Source: a bacterium (GTDB lineage Bacteria; AUK180). From it: DNA of 16,927 nt. Of the stretch, positions 7,853 to 14,922 are shown one piece after another (the first letter of the stretch is position 1; every line of letters begins with the position of its first letter). A program made the translations under genes and the position numbers. The notes beneath the pieces were generated by a model, which made no database searches, was not told where the DNA came from, and worked only from the letters and a program-made list of their open reading frames with translations. The stretch is taken from positions 1 to 16,927 of the forward strand of contig JAUXGM010000036.1 of assembly GCA_030622125.1 (NCBI GenBank), read 5' to 3'.

Positions 7853-8753
7853 ATTCCTGATTTTCCTCAATCCAACTGCGGGAAGTGGACGTGCCGGGCT
7901 ATTTTATCCACAGATGCAAGGAATACTCAAAATAAAAAATATTGATTATTGTATATTGGTAACAAAGAAAAAGGGAGATATAAAACGATTTTCTCATTCT
8001 TATAAAAATTCTATTAAAAATGATTTTACCCGCATCATTGCCGTCGGGGGCGACGGAACAACATGGGAAACCCTTTCTTCATTGTTTGAATGTAATATTA
8101 CAAATATTCCCATAGCGATCTTTCCCTTCGGATCGGGGAATGACCTTGCAAGATCACTTAATATTCCTTTATATAATCCAAGAAAAGCACTTGATGTTGC
8201 AATGAACGGGATAATCGATCGGTTGGATATATGCAGTGTCAACGACTATTATTTCGCTAACTACCTTTCCTTCGGTTTTGAAGGGGAGGTCGTAACACGA
8301 AGAGAAATTGAGGGAACAACATTACCCGGTTTTACTTCATATCTAAAACCGGTTCTAAAGACAATTGAGACATTGAAATATCATCTTTATCATCTTAAAT
8401 TTCCTGAAAAAGAAGTTGATATTATCGGACTGAACTGTATTATCTCAAATATACCTTCCCACTACGGCGGCTTACAATTAGTTGAAGAAGCAAAATACAA
8501 TGACGGGATATTTGAGATCACCGTTATTAAAAAAATACCATCGGTAAAGACATTTGCAAAACTTCCGTTCTTTCGTAAGAATCCCATGGCACAAAGTGAA
8601 TTTGCCAGATTTAGAACCGATAAAGTAACATTGTGTTTTGACGAATATGTTCCACCGGTACAGATAGACGGTGAACCATTTAAGAAACTTAGTAAAAAAT
8701 TTAAAATAGAAATAAATCAAGGCGCTCTGCCGATAATAAAAAGGAGTAAATGA
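7842..8753 (+). CDS. Diacylglycerol kinase family lipid kinase (YegS/DgkB-like)
   Basis: This 303-residue enzyme belongs to the family that transfers the ATP gamma-phosphate to diacylglycerol or related lipids. The N-terminal nucleotide-binding domain shows FLNPTAGSG (8-16), the VGGDGT loop (68-73) and FGSGNDLARSLNIP (96-109, usually GTGNDFAR). The C-terminal beta-sandwich ends with VQIDGEPF (near 280), typical of the family. Length is normal. The start is GTG at 7842, inside the last 11 bases of the upstream gene. No clear ribosome-binding site is seen, so coupling is likely. The stop codon overlaps the next gene's start region (ATGATG at 8750). In this setting it probably recycles diacylglycerol or phosphorylates an undecaprenyl or other lipid at the inner membrane. 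The exact lipid cannot be read from the sequence. Confidence 0.92.
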   Translation: MKDRFLIFLNPTAGSGRAGLFYPQMQGILKIKNIDYCILVTKKKGDIKRFSHSYKNSIKNDFTRIIAVGGDGTTWETLSSLFECNITNIPIAIFPFGSGNDLARSLNIPLYNPRKALDVAMNGIIDRLDICSVNDYYFANYLSFGFEGEVVTRREIEGTTLPGFTSYLKPVLKTIETLKYHLYHLKFPEKEVDIIGLNCIISNIPSHYGGLQLVEEAKYNDGIFEITVIKKIPSVKTFAKLPFFRKNPMAQSEFARFRTDKVTLCFDEYVPPVQIDGEPFKKLSKKFKIEINQGALPIIKRSK

Positions 8754-9913
8754 TGAATGATAAAATTTTAAAGAACATTGAAAATTCTTTTGATGAACTT
8801 AAAGAACTTTTACGGGAACTTGTTAAACAAGATACAACCAACCCTCCGGGAAATGAATATCTTGGTGTTAAGGTTGTCCAGAAATTTCTCAACAAATATA
8901 ATATTCCTTATGAGATACATTCAAAGGAGAAGGGGCGGGAAAATATTATCGTAAGAATCGGTAAAGGAGATAAAAGGCTTTTTTCCGCAGGACATCTTGA
9001 TATAGTTCCGGTCGGTGATCTTTCACAGTGGAAATATCCGCCCTTTGACGGTCATGTTGAGGGAAATATTATGTATGGAAGAGGAACGATGGACAACAAG
9101 GGTTCGTTGGCGGGATTACTAATTACAGTCAAAGCCGTATGGGAGATCAGAGATCAATTAAACGGCATATTTATTGCAGCAGGAGTAGCAGACGAGGAAA
9201 AAGGTTCTAAATATGGCACCGAATACCTTATGGAAAAGGGACTTATTGATTGTAATTGGGCAATCATACCGGATATTGGAGGCAATCTAATGAACATTGA
9301 TGTTGCGGAAAAAGGCATTGTAAATATAAAGATCACTACCCACGGTAAATCGGCACATGGTTCTACACCTGAAAAAGGTATAAATGCTATTGAAAAGATG
9401 GCAGAGGTCATTGGTATTTTAAACGATCTTTCATTTGAATATGAGCCGCATGAATTCCTTTCGGCTCCGACAAAAAACATTGGAACGATAACAGGTGGTT
9501 CTGCTCCGAATATGGTTGCCGATAGATGTGAAATAATTGTAAATATAAGGTACCTGCCTTCTCAAACACCCGAATCTATAGTTGCCGATCTAAAGAAAAA
9601 GATTGGGAAAATGATCGATGGATTCGATATAACGATCATCGAGTATTTAAAACCAAGCGAGGTTGATCCTGATAACATTCTTGTAAATACGATCATTGAA
9701 AAGACAAAAGCAATAGCCGGAAGAAATGCAAAAAGGATGGGTCTTGGCGGTGGAACTGTTTGTAAAACCTTTATAGAAAAAGGAATACCAGCAGTAGGTT
9801 GGGGACCTGGTCCCAGTGATGTTGCTCATATTGCAAATGAATACATTGATTTAAAAGAGGTATTGGATTTTTCGAGGGTAATGGCGGAAATAGTAATTGA
9901 TCTCTTAAAATGA
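8753..9913 (+). CDS. M20-family metallopeptidase / deacylase (ArgE-DapE-like)
   Basis: This 386-residue zinc enzyme belongs to the M20 family, which includes dipeptidases, DapE, ArgE and carboxypeptidase G2. Metal-site motifs are in place: AGHLDIVP (H81, D83), GRGTMDNKG (D114), ADEEKGS (E148 as general base, E149) and IPDIGG (D174), with a C-terminal DVAHIANEY histidine near 362. The dimerisation domain includes HGKSAHGSTPEKG. AGGAG at 8742-8746 is six bases before the ATG at 8753 but only three before the ATG at 8750, so 8753 is preferred. The next gene starts at its stop codon (ATGA). The substrate is unresolved: the sequence fits a general dipeptidase or an acyl-amino-acid deacylase. It should be cytoplasmic, as there is no signal peptide. 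Its position between a lipid kinase and envelope proteins hints at peptide salvage, which is inference. Confidence 0.9.
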   Translation: MNDKILKNIENSFDELKELLRELVKQDTTNPPGNEYLGVKVVQKFLNKYNIPYEIHSKEKGRENIIVRIGKGDKRLFSAGHLDIVPVGDLSQWKYPPFDGHVEGNIMYGRGTMDNKGSLAGLLITVKAVWEIRDQLNGIFIAAGVADEEKGSKYGTEYLMEKGLIDCNWAIIPDIGGNLMNIDVAEKGIVNIKITTHGKSAHGSTPEKGINAIEKMAEVIGILNDLSFEYEPHEFLSAPTKNIGTITGGSAPNMVADRCEIIVNIRYLPSQTPESIVADLKKKIGKMIDGFDITIIEYLKPSEVDPDNILVNTIIEKTKAIAGRNAKRMGLGGGTVCKTFIEKGIPAVGWGPGPSDVAHIANEYIDLKEVLDFSRVMAEIVIDLLK

Positions 9914-11247
9914 AAAGAATAGTTGTCTGTATCCTTATTTCTATCCTTCTCCTATACTGCTACGGTGGAAAGGTAAAAGATAAGTTTTTAAAAGGAAATT
10001 TCGAATCGAATATCAGAATTCCTTTAAAGAAACTGAAAAGTAATGAAGATAAATTTTATGCCGGGCTTTCATACTTTAATTATGATTCCATATATGGCTG
10101 GGAAAGGGGCTTTTATCTTGTTAGAAGTTCAAAATATTCCCAGTCCGATTTTTTAAACAATATAAAAAAATATATCCCGAAGATGCTAAATGATGAAAAG
10201 AAATTATCCTATTTCATTATCAATGCTTTTTATAATCAGATGTATGATGTAGTAAGAAACCTGTTTACAAAAGAGTATTATGATCTCGTTTATTTGGGGA
10301 ATAGAGATCAATGGTGGGATCAATGTGAAAAAGTAAGACATTTCTTAAAGGGAAATAGTTTGCATCCGCGATATCTCTACTTAGAAAAAAAGGATAATTG
10401 TATTAAAGCAAAGGAAAAACCATTTTCATTGGCGGTTAAAAATGAAAAGATCGATGGGATCTATTATAAAAAGGATGATCTATTCTATGTTATCGCTTTG
10501 AACGAGAACTTTTTTTTAGGGAATATTGCTAAGAAATACACTAAATTTGAGAAAAGAAGGATTGAGTTGGATCAAAAAGATATTGATAGCGGGTATAAAT
10601 TTGCGATCTATTTTGGAAAAATAAAAGCAGGTTATATGTATGAGTTTTTAAGAGATGCCGGTGATTATTATGAACTTTTTGTCACAATAAAAACATCTAA
10701 GTTCTTTGATAAGATATACAAGATAAGGGATTATAACTATTTTAAACTAAGAAAAGATGATCTTGCTGTAATTTATTCAAAAGAAAATATCAAAGAAGGA
10801 CATTATAAAACACATAGATGGGCTCAATATTACCCTGAAGATTTTTATGGCATATATAAAGGGAAGGAAAAAATGTCCCTTCCGATTTATGCACAGGACA
10901 CCTATTCCATTCTCTATTTGATAAAGGCACAACTCCCTGATTGCATTGAAAGGGCGAACTTTATAAGTGTAAGAAGGACTTATCCTTTTAAATTGAATTA
11001 TTCAAAGAAGACATTTAAGATCAAAGGGGAAACGATCAAAGGTATTGCTGTTCAACCGGAGTATCTCGGACAAAAGCCGATCAGGAAAGGATACGATGGC
11101 GAATTTTTCTTTGATGGTGAAACTTTTGAACCCGTATATTCAAAAACAAAAACCGAGTATGGGGACTTAACTGCGTATGTTATAAAAAAAATAAATGAAA
11201 AAAAATGGTTAGAGGAAGGTAATAATTATGAAAATTTTAGGAATTGA
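9910..11247 (+). CDS. Exported probable lipoprotein with DUF3108-like C-terminal half
   Basis: This is a 445-residue protein. The leader MKRIVVCILISILLLYCYGGK ends in a Cys at residue 17, similar to a lipobox but with Tyr at -1. The mature part is rich in Lys, Tyr and aromatic residues. The C-terminal half resembles DUF3108 proteins: FAIYFGKIKAGYMYEF, TSKFFDKIYKIRDYNYF, the QDTYSILYLIKAQL segment, and a final DGEFFFDGETFEPV...GDLTAYV beta region. DUF3108 members are envelope proteins of unknown function predicted to form a beta-rich fold. No such match was recognised in the first 190 residues or so. The ATG overlaps the M20 stop (ATGA), and the 3' end overlaps ruvX by 20 bases. The CDS is secure; the DUF3108 call is by pattern only and moderately confident. 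Confidence 0.72.
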   Translation: MKRIVVCILISILLLYCYGGKVKDKFLKGNFESNIRIPLKKLKSNEDKFYAGLSYFNYDSIYGWERGFYLVRSSKYSQSDFLNNIKKYIPKMLNDEKKLSYFIINAFYNQMYDVVRNLFTKEYYDLVYLGNRDQWWDQCEKVRHFLKGNSLHPRYLYLEKKDNCIKAKEKPFSLAVKNEKIDGIYYKKDDLFYVIALNENFFLGNIAKKYTKFEKRRIELDQKDIDSGYKFAIYFGKIKAGYMYEFLRDAGDYYELFVTIKTSKFFDKIYKIRDYNYFKLRKDDLAVIYSKENIKEGHYKTHRWAQYYPEDFYGIYKGKEKMSLPIYAQDTYSILYLIKAQLPDCIERANFISVRRTYPFKLNYSKKTFKIKGETIKGIAVQPEYLGQKPIRKGYDGEFFFDGETFEPVYSKTKTEYGDLTAYVIKKINEKKWLEEGNNYENFRN

Positions 11248-11638
11248 TTGGGGAACAAAAAGAATCGGTATTGCTATCTCAAATATGAGTGCAAAGATTG
11301 CGTTTCCAAGACCTTTTATAAAAAATAATAAAAAGGCAGTTGAGGAAATAATTACAATTATTTCCAAGGAAAATATTAAGCTTGTTCTTGTAGGAATACC
11401 TCTTATGGAAAATGGTGAAGAATCGGACTCTACAAAAGAGGCAACTAAATTTTTTGAAAAGATAAAAAAGAGAGCAAAAGTTGATGTGCAACAGTTTGAC
11501 GAAAGATATACAACGCGTATCGCTGAAAATGTTTTAGAGAGTTTTGGAATGAAATGGCAAAAATCAAGAGAAATAAAGGATTCAATCTCGGCAGTTATTA
11601 TACTGCAGGGCTATATAGATGGACAAAATCCGAAATAG
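11228..11638 (+). CDS. ruvX: RuvX/YqgF-family RNase H-fold nuclease (pre-16S rRNA nuclease / putative resolvase)
   Basis: This 136-residue protein matches YqgF over its full length. The start is MKILGIDWGTKRIGIAISN (metal-binding D7), followed by the strand LVLVGIP, then FDERYTT (D91, E92) and the closing KDSISAVIILQGY (D118). The family has an RNase H-like fold and is implicated in 16S rRNA 5'-end maturation in E. coli. It has also been proposed as a Holliday-junction resolvase. GAGGAAGG at 11212-11219 lies eight bases before the ATG. The start is inside the last 20 bases of the upstream lipoprotein gene, and the end overlaps mltG by 20 bases. The ruvX-mltG pairing is common across bacteria and supports both calls. 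All three acidic residues are present, so the enzyme looks intact. Confidence 0.94.
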   Translation: MKILGIDWGTKRIGIAISNMSAKIAFPRPFIKNNKKAVEEIITIISKENIKLVLVGIPLMENGEESDSTKEATKFFEKIKKRAKVDVQQFDERYTTRIAENVLESFGMKWQKSREIKDSISAVIILQGYIDGQNPK

Positions 11639-12632
11639 ATTTTTAATTGTTTTTTCATTTTATATTTTCTTAATAGCATTTAATTTTATTCCTCTTGGAA
11701 TAATTTTTCCGTCTTTAAAAGAAAATAAATTTTTCTTAAATATTGAAAAAGGCTGTTCAAAAAACAAACTCGTTAATAAATTAATTACAAGTGGCGGCGT
11801 GATTGATAGCGGGTATATTAGAATCCTTTTATTTTTCAATAAAAAAAAAATACAAAACGGAAGATATCTTTATGACCCGTTATTATCGCTTTCTCAAAAT
11901 GTAAAAAAAATATTCAATGGTATTGATTCCGGTAAAACGATTCGGATCACCTTTATTGAAGGAGTTAATTCCAAAAATATTGCATTAAAATTTCAAAGTT
12001 TGGAATTTTTTAGTGCAAGATCATTCAAGAATGCCGAGAAAATAATTTTAAATGATGAAAAATTATGTAAAAAATATAAAATAAAAAGAAATGTTTCCGA
12101 TCTTGAAGGATACCTTTTTCCCGATACTTATGAATTCAAAAAAGGAGAATCACCGCAGCAAGTGATCATAAAATTTTTAAATAGGTTCATCGGGATCGTA
12201 AATTCAATTGATGAAAATATTTCCCCTGAAAATTTATACGACAAATTAACTATTGCTTCACTGATACAAAAAGAGACTGGATATGGCGAAGAAGCACTTA
12301 TTGCTTCGGTTATATACAACCGTTTAAAAATACGAATGCGACTTCAAATAGATGCAACTATTCTATATGCAATGCAAAGAGACGGGATCATTACAAATAA
12401 TATCACAAAGAAAAATAAATACTATGATTCCCCATATAATACCTACTGTCATTATGGTATTCCTCCGACGGCAATATGCAATCCTGGTGAGAAAAGTATT
12501 ATTGCAGCTTTTTTACCACAACCAACGAAATATCTTTACTATGTTTCAAAAAATAACGGTTGGCATACTTTTTCACAAACATACAAGGAACATCAATTAA
12601 AAGTCTACAAATATCAAAAAAGAAGAAGATAG
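11619..12632 (+). CDS. mltG: Endolytic murein transglycosylase MltG
   Basis: This 337-residue inner-membrane enzyme cleaves nascent glycan strands and is thought to set the ends of peptidoglycan polymerisation. A single N-terminal membrane anchor lies at about 8-30, followed by a LysM-like segment. The YceG catalytic domain includes LEGYLFPDTYEF (162-173) and LTIASLIQKETGY, where E219 aligns with the catalytic Glu of the ASIIEKET motif. It continues with SVIYNRLKIRMRLQIDATI, DSPYNTY, GIPPTAICNPG and a C-terminal HTFSQTYKEH. All expected motifs are present and the length is normal. The gene starts within ruvX, with AGGG eight bases upstream of the ATG. It is the last gene of its cluster, and a new promoter begins five bases after the stop with no terminator between. 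It indicates a peptidoglycan-containing organism. Confidence 0.95.
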   Translation: MDKIRNRFLIVFSFYIFLIAFNFIPLGIIFPSLKENKFFLNIEKGCSKNKLVNKLITSGGVIDSGYIRILLFFNKKKIQNGRYLYDPLLSLSQNVKKIFNGIDSGKTIRITFIEGVNSKNIALKFQSLEFFSARSFKNAEKIILNDEKLCKKYKIKRNVSDLEGYLFPDTYEFKKGESPQQVIIKFLNRFIGIVNSIDENISPENLYDKLTIASLIQKETGYGEEALIASVIYNRLKIRMRLQIDATILYAMQRDGIITNNITKKNKYYDSPYNTYCHYGIPPTAICNPGEKSIIAAFLPQPTKYLYYVSKNNGWHTFSQTYKEHQLKVYKYQKRRR

Positions 12633-12636
12633 CAAC

Positions 12637-12665
12637 TTGACAATTTTTTTAAAAAAACTTATAAT
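12637..12665 (+). promoter_or_regulatory. Consensus promoter for the tRNA-Pro/tRNA-Arg transcript
   Basis: A perfect TTGACA (12637-12642) and a perfect TATAAT (12660-12665) are separated by 17 bases. Transcription should start near 12672, five bases before the tRNA-Pro gene. It is the closest match to the sigma-70 consensus in the window, as expected for stable RNA. No intrinsic terminator follows the tRNAs, so it may also drive the downstream lepB-metK genes. Confidence 0.85.
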
Positions 12666-12676
12666 ATTTGTTAAAT

Positions 12677-12753
12677 CGGGGAGTAGCGCAGATGGCTAGC
12701 GCGCATGGTTTGGGACCATGAGGCCGCGGGTTCGAGTCCCGCCCCCCCGACCA
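12677..12753 (+). tRNA. tRNA-Pro (anticodon UGG)
   Basis: The 77-base cloverleaf has a complete set of stems. The acceptor CGGGGAG pairs with CCCCCCG, with one A-C mismatch at the sixth pair. The D stem is GCGC/GCGC, the anticodon stem CATGG/CCATG with loop TTTGGGA (anticodon TGG), and the T arm GCGGG-TTCGAGT-CCCGC. The discriminator is A and the 3' CCA is encoded. A UGG anticodon can read most or all CCN codons. It is transcribed from the promoter at 12637 and lies three bases before tRNA-Arg. Confidence 0.97.
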
Positions 12754-12756
12754 TTT

Positions 12757-12829
12757 GCGCCCTTGGCTCAACGGATAGAGCGTCGGACTTCGAATCCGCA
12801 GGTTGCAGGTTCAAATCCTGCAGGGCGCA
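12757..12829 (+). tRNA. tRNA-Arg (anticodon UCG)
   Basis: The 73-base cloverleaf has a perfect seven-pair acceptor stem, GCGCCCT/AGGGCGC. The D stem is GCTC/GAGC. The anticodon stem TCGGA/TCCGC has a T-C mismatch at its outer pair and loop CTTCGAA (anticodon TCG). The T arm is GCAGG-TTCAAAT-CCTGC and the discriminator is A. Unlike its neighbour, it has no encoded CCA (TTT follows), so a CCA-adding enzyme is required. It decodes CGA and possibly CGG. The coding sequence of the next gene begins within about 25 bases. Confidence 0.97.
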
Positions 12830-12852
12830 TTTAAAAAAAAATGGAGATTGAA

Positions 12853-13041
12853 ATGAAAAAGAAATTTCTTATAATTGGCGGCATTCTGTTAGTTATTATT
12901 GGACTTCTACTGCTTTATTTCGGACAGGCACCGGTTCCATCTATTCTTATAGTTATTGGATATATTTTATTCGGTTTAGGACTTATTCCCGAAGACAAAA
13001 AGAAAAATGATGATAAAGATAAAAAGAAGAAAGAAGAATAA
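12853..13041 (+). CDS. Small two-helix membrane protein, unknown function
   Basis: This predicted 62-residue protein is not recognised. Two hydrophobic segments (about 5-23 and 29-45, with a GLGLIPE end) are joined by a short FGQAPVPS turn. They are followed by a highly charged Lys/Asp/Glu tail of about 17 residues. An ATG at 12841 would add four residues, but GGAG at 12843-12846 sits six bases before the ATG at 12853, so the latter is preferred. The gene starts 23 bases after tRNA-Arg with no promoter space between, and overlaps the signal peptidase gene by 35 bases. The codons look like those of its neighbours and the start site is good, so it is probably real. It may serve as a membrane partner of, or translational lead-in to, signal peptidase, which is speculation. 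Confidence 0.62.
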   Translation: MKKKFLIIGGILLVIIGLLLLYFGQAPVPSILIVIGYILFGLGLIPEDKKKNDDKDKKKKEE

Positions 13042-13696
13042 AACCTTTTGGTATGAATTTTTTGATATCATTATATCTGCTGCTTTGATAGCACTTGTAA
13101 TAAAATCGGCATTTATAGAGGTTGCAATGATCCCATCCTCATCGATGGAAGATACATTGATGATAAAAGATAAACTTTTTGTTGATAAATTTATGTACGG
13201 GATCAGTATCCCATTTACAAAGATAAAGATACATTTAATGGAGAAAAGAAAACCGAAAATAGAAGAAATAGTGGTTTTCATTCCGCCATCTTATGCAATG
13301 AGCGATAAACCGCTTTTTGTAAAAAGATGCGTCGGTATCCCCGGCGATAAAATAAAAATAATTAACAATACTCTTTATAGGAACAACAAACCAATTGAAG
13401 AACCATATCTAAAATTTGACCCACGAAGAAGAGAGTATTTCAAAAATTGGCCGTTTCAAGAACCTTCTTACTATACAGTTAATACTAAAAAGGTCAATAT
13501 TCGGGATCACCTACCTAAAAATTGGGCTCCAAAAAATGAGATATACACCGTGCCGAAAGGATATTATTTAATGATGGGAGATCATAGGACAGATTCTTAT
13601 GATTCGAGATTTTGGGGACCGGTTCCTTATAAAAAAATAATCGGTATTGTTAGATTTAGATGGTTTCCGTTTCATAGGATCGGAATAATAAAATAA
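13007..13696 (+). CDS. lepB: Signal peptidase I
   Basis: This 229-residue membrane-bound serine protease (family S26) removes signal peptides from exported proteins. A single N-terminal transmembrane helix (about 18-36) precedes box B, IPSSSMEDTL, with catalytic S46. Box D is FVKRCVGIPGDKI, with catalytic K106. Box E is GDHRTDSYDSRFWGPV, a variant of the usual GDNRxNSxDSRxWG. Length and order are normal for a compact enzyme with a modest insertion before box E. The ATG at 13007 (or 13010) overlaps the small membrane-protein gene by 35 bases and has only an A-rich, weak ribosome-binding region, so coupled translation is likely. It ends 13 bases before metK. It would process the exported metallophosphoesterase; lipoproteins need the separate signal peptidase II. 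Confidence 0.95.
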   Translation: MMIKIKRRKKNKTFWYEFFDIIISAALIALVIKSAFIEVAMIPSSSMEDTLMIKDKLFVDKFMYGISIPFTKIKIHLMEKRKPKIEEIVVFIPPSYAMSDKPLFVKRCVGIPGDKIKIINNTLYRNNKPIEEPYLKFDPRRREYFKNWPFQEPSYYTVNTKKVNIRDHLPKNWAPKNEIYTVPKGYYLMMGDHRTDSYDSRFWGPVPYKKIIGIVRFRWFPFHRIGIIK

Positions 13697-13709
13697 ATAG
13701 GAGTTGAAA

Positions 13710-14912
13710 ATGATAAGTGGAAAGAAAAATTTTGTTTTTTCTTCTGAATCCGTTACAGAAGGTCATCCCGATAAAGTAGCGGATCAGATATCAGATGCTG
13801 TTCTTGACAATCTACTTTCAAAGGATAAAGATTCAAGAGTTGCCGTAGAAACAATGGTAACAACAGGTATCTGTTTTATATCAGGAGAAGTAACCACAAA
13901 AGCATTTGCGGATATTCATAGTATTGCAAAAGGAGTAATAAAAAGGATCGGTTATACGAAATCAGAATACGGTTTTTCCGATTCAACCGTTGGAATACTT
14001 ACAAGTATAAAACATCAGTCACCGGATATTTCTCTTGGTATTGATGACCAGGAACATGAACAAGGAGCTGGCGATCAGGGAATGATGTTTGGATACGCAA
14101 CGAATGAAACAGACAATTATATGCCGATGCCAATTGATCTTGCACATAAATTAACCAGGCAGCTTGCTTATGTTAGAAAAAATCAGGTAGGTTCTATCCC
14201 ATATTTACGACCTGATGGGAAATCACAGGTCAGTGTTAAATATGAAAATGGAAAACCAAAGGATGTAATAGCGATTGTAATCTCTACTCAAACTGATGAT
14301 GTTGCCCTGAAAGAGATCAAAAACGATATAATGGAATATGTAATAGATCCGATCATTCCAAAAGAAATGAGAGCGAGAGATGCTAAAATATACATTAATC
14401 CAACGGGAAGATTTATTCTTGGCGGACCTGTAGCAGATACGGGTTTGACGGGAAGAAAGGTCATTGTTGATACCTATGGTGGCGTCGGTTCACATGGGGG
14501 CGGAGCATTTTCAGGAAAGGATCCGTCGAAAGTTGATAGATCGGCATCCTATATGGCAAGATACATTGCAAAAAATATTGTGGCAGCAGGTCTTGCCGAT
14601 CTCTGTGAGGTTCAGATTGCTTATGCGATCGGTGTTGCGGATCCCGTTTCATTTATGCTAAATACCCAAAATACATCAAAAGTGGATCCGATTAGATTGG
14701 AAAAGGTTGTACACGATATCTTTCCATTAAAACCAAAGGAGATTATTAAACATCTCAAACTTTTAAATCCTATATTCTTTAAGACAGCTGCTTATGGACA
14801 TTTCGGCAGACCCAAAGAGGATTGGAAGATAAATTATAAAAAAGAAGTTTACGAGGGTTTTACCTGGGAAAAATTAGATATGGTTGAAAAATTAAAATCG
14901 GCTTTTAAATAA
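13710..14912 (+). CDS. metK: S-adenosylmethionine synthetase
   Basis: This 400-residue cytoplasmic enzyme makes S-adenosylmethionine from methionine and ATP. The family signatures are intact: SVTEGHPDKVADQISDAVLD near the N-terminus, the GAGDQGMMFGYAT signature, an internal VISTQTDD strand, and the GGGAFSGKDPSKVDRSA phosphate loop. The C-terminal region includes TAAYGHFGR. The reading frame is open from a TTG at 13704, but AGGAG at 13699-13703 lies six bases before the ATG at 13710, which gives the standard family start. There is no SAM riboswitch: only 13 bases separate it from lepB. It lies mid-operon between lepB and a SurA-like lipoprotein gene. Confidence 0.98.
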   Translation: MISGKKNFVFSSESVTEGHPDKVADQISDAVLDNLLSKDKDSRVAVETMVTTGICFISGEVTTKAFADIHSIAKGVIKRIGYTKSEYGFSDSTVGILTSIKHQSPDISLGIDDQEHEQGAGDQGMMFGYATNETDNYMPMPIDLAHKLTRQLAYVRKNQVGSIPYLRPDGKSQVSVKYENGKPKDVIAIVISTQTDDVALKEIKNDIMEYVIDPIIPKEMRARDAKIYINPTGRFILGGPVADTGLTGRKVIVDTYGGVGSHGGGAFSGKDPSKVDRSASYMARYIAKNIVAAGLADLCEVQIAYAIGVADPVSFMLNTQNTSKVDPIRLEKVVHDIFPLKPKEIIKHLKLLNPIFFKTAAYGHFGRPKEDWKINYKKEVYEGFTWEKLDMVEKLKSAFK

Positions 14913-14922
14913 GGAGGAAGCG

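Noticed and set aside
9154-9480. Open frame on the - strand inside the M20 gene
   Set aside because: It lies wholly within a well-supported + strand gene, has no ribosome-binding site of note and no recognisable motif.
12352-12600. Second + strand frame inside mltG
   Set aside because: It overlaps the conserved catalytic domain of MltG and shows no independent start signal.
13697-13709. SAM riboswitch upstream of metK
   Set aside because: Only 13 bases separate lepB and metK, and they hold just a ribosome-binding site.
13704-13709. TTG start for metK at 13704
   Set aside because: AGGAG at 13699-13703 is ideally placed for the ATG at 13710 and would abut a start at 13704.
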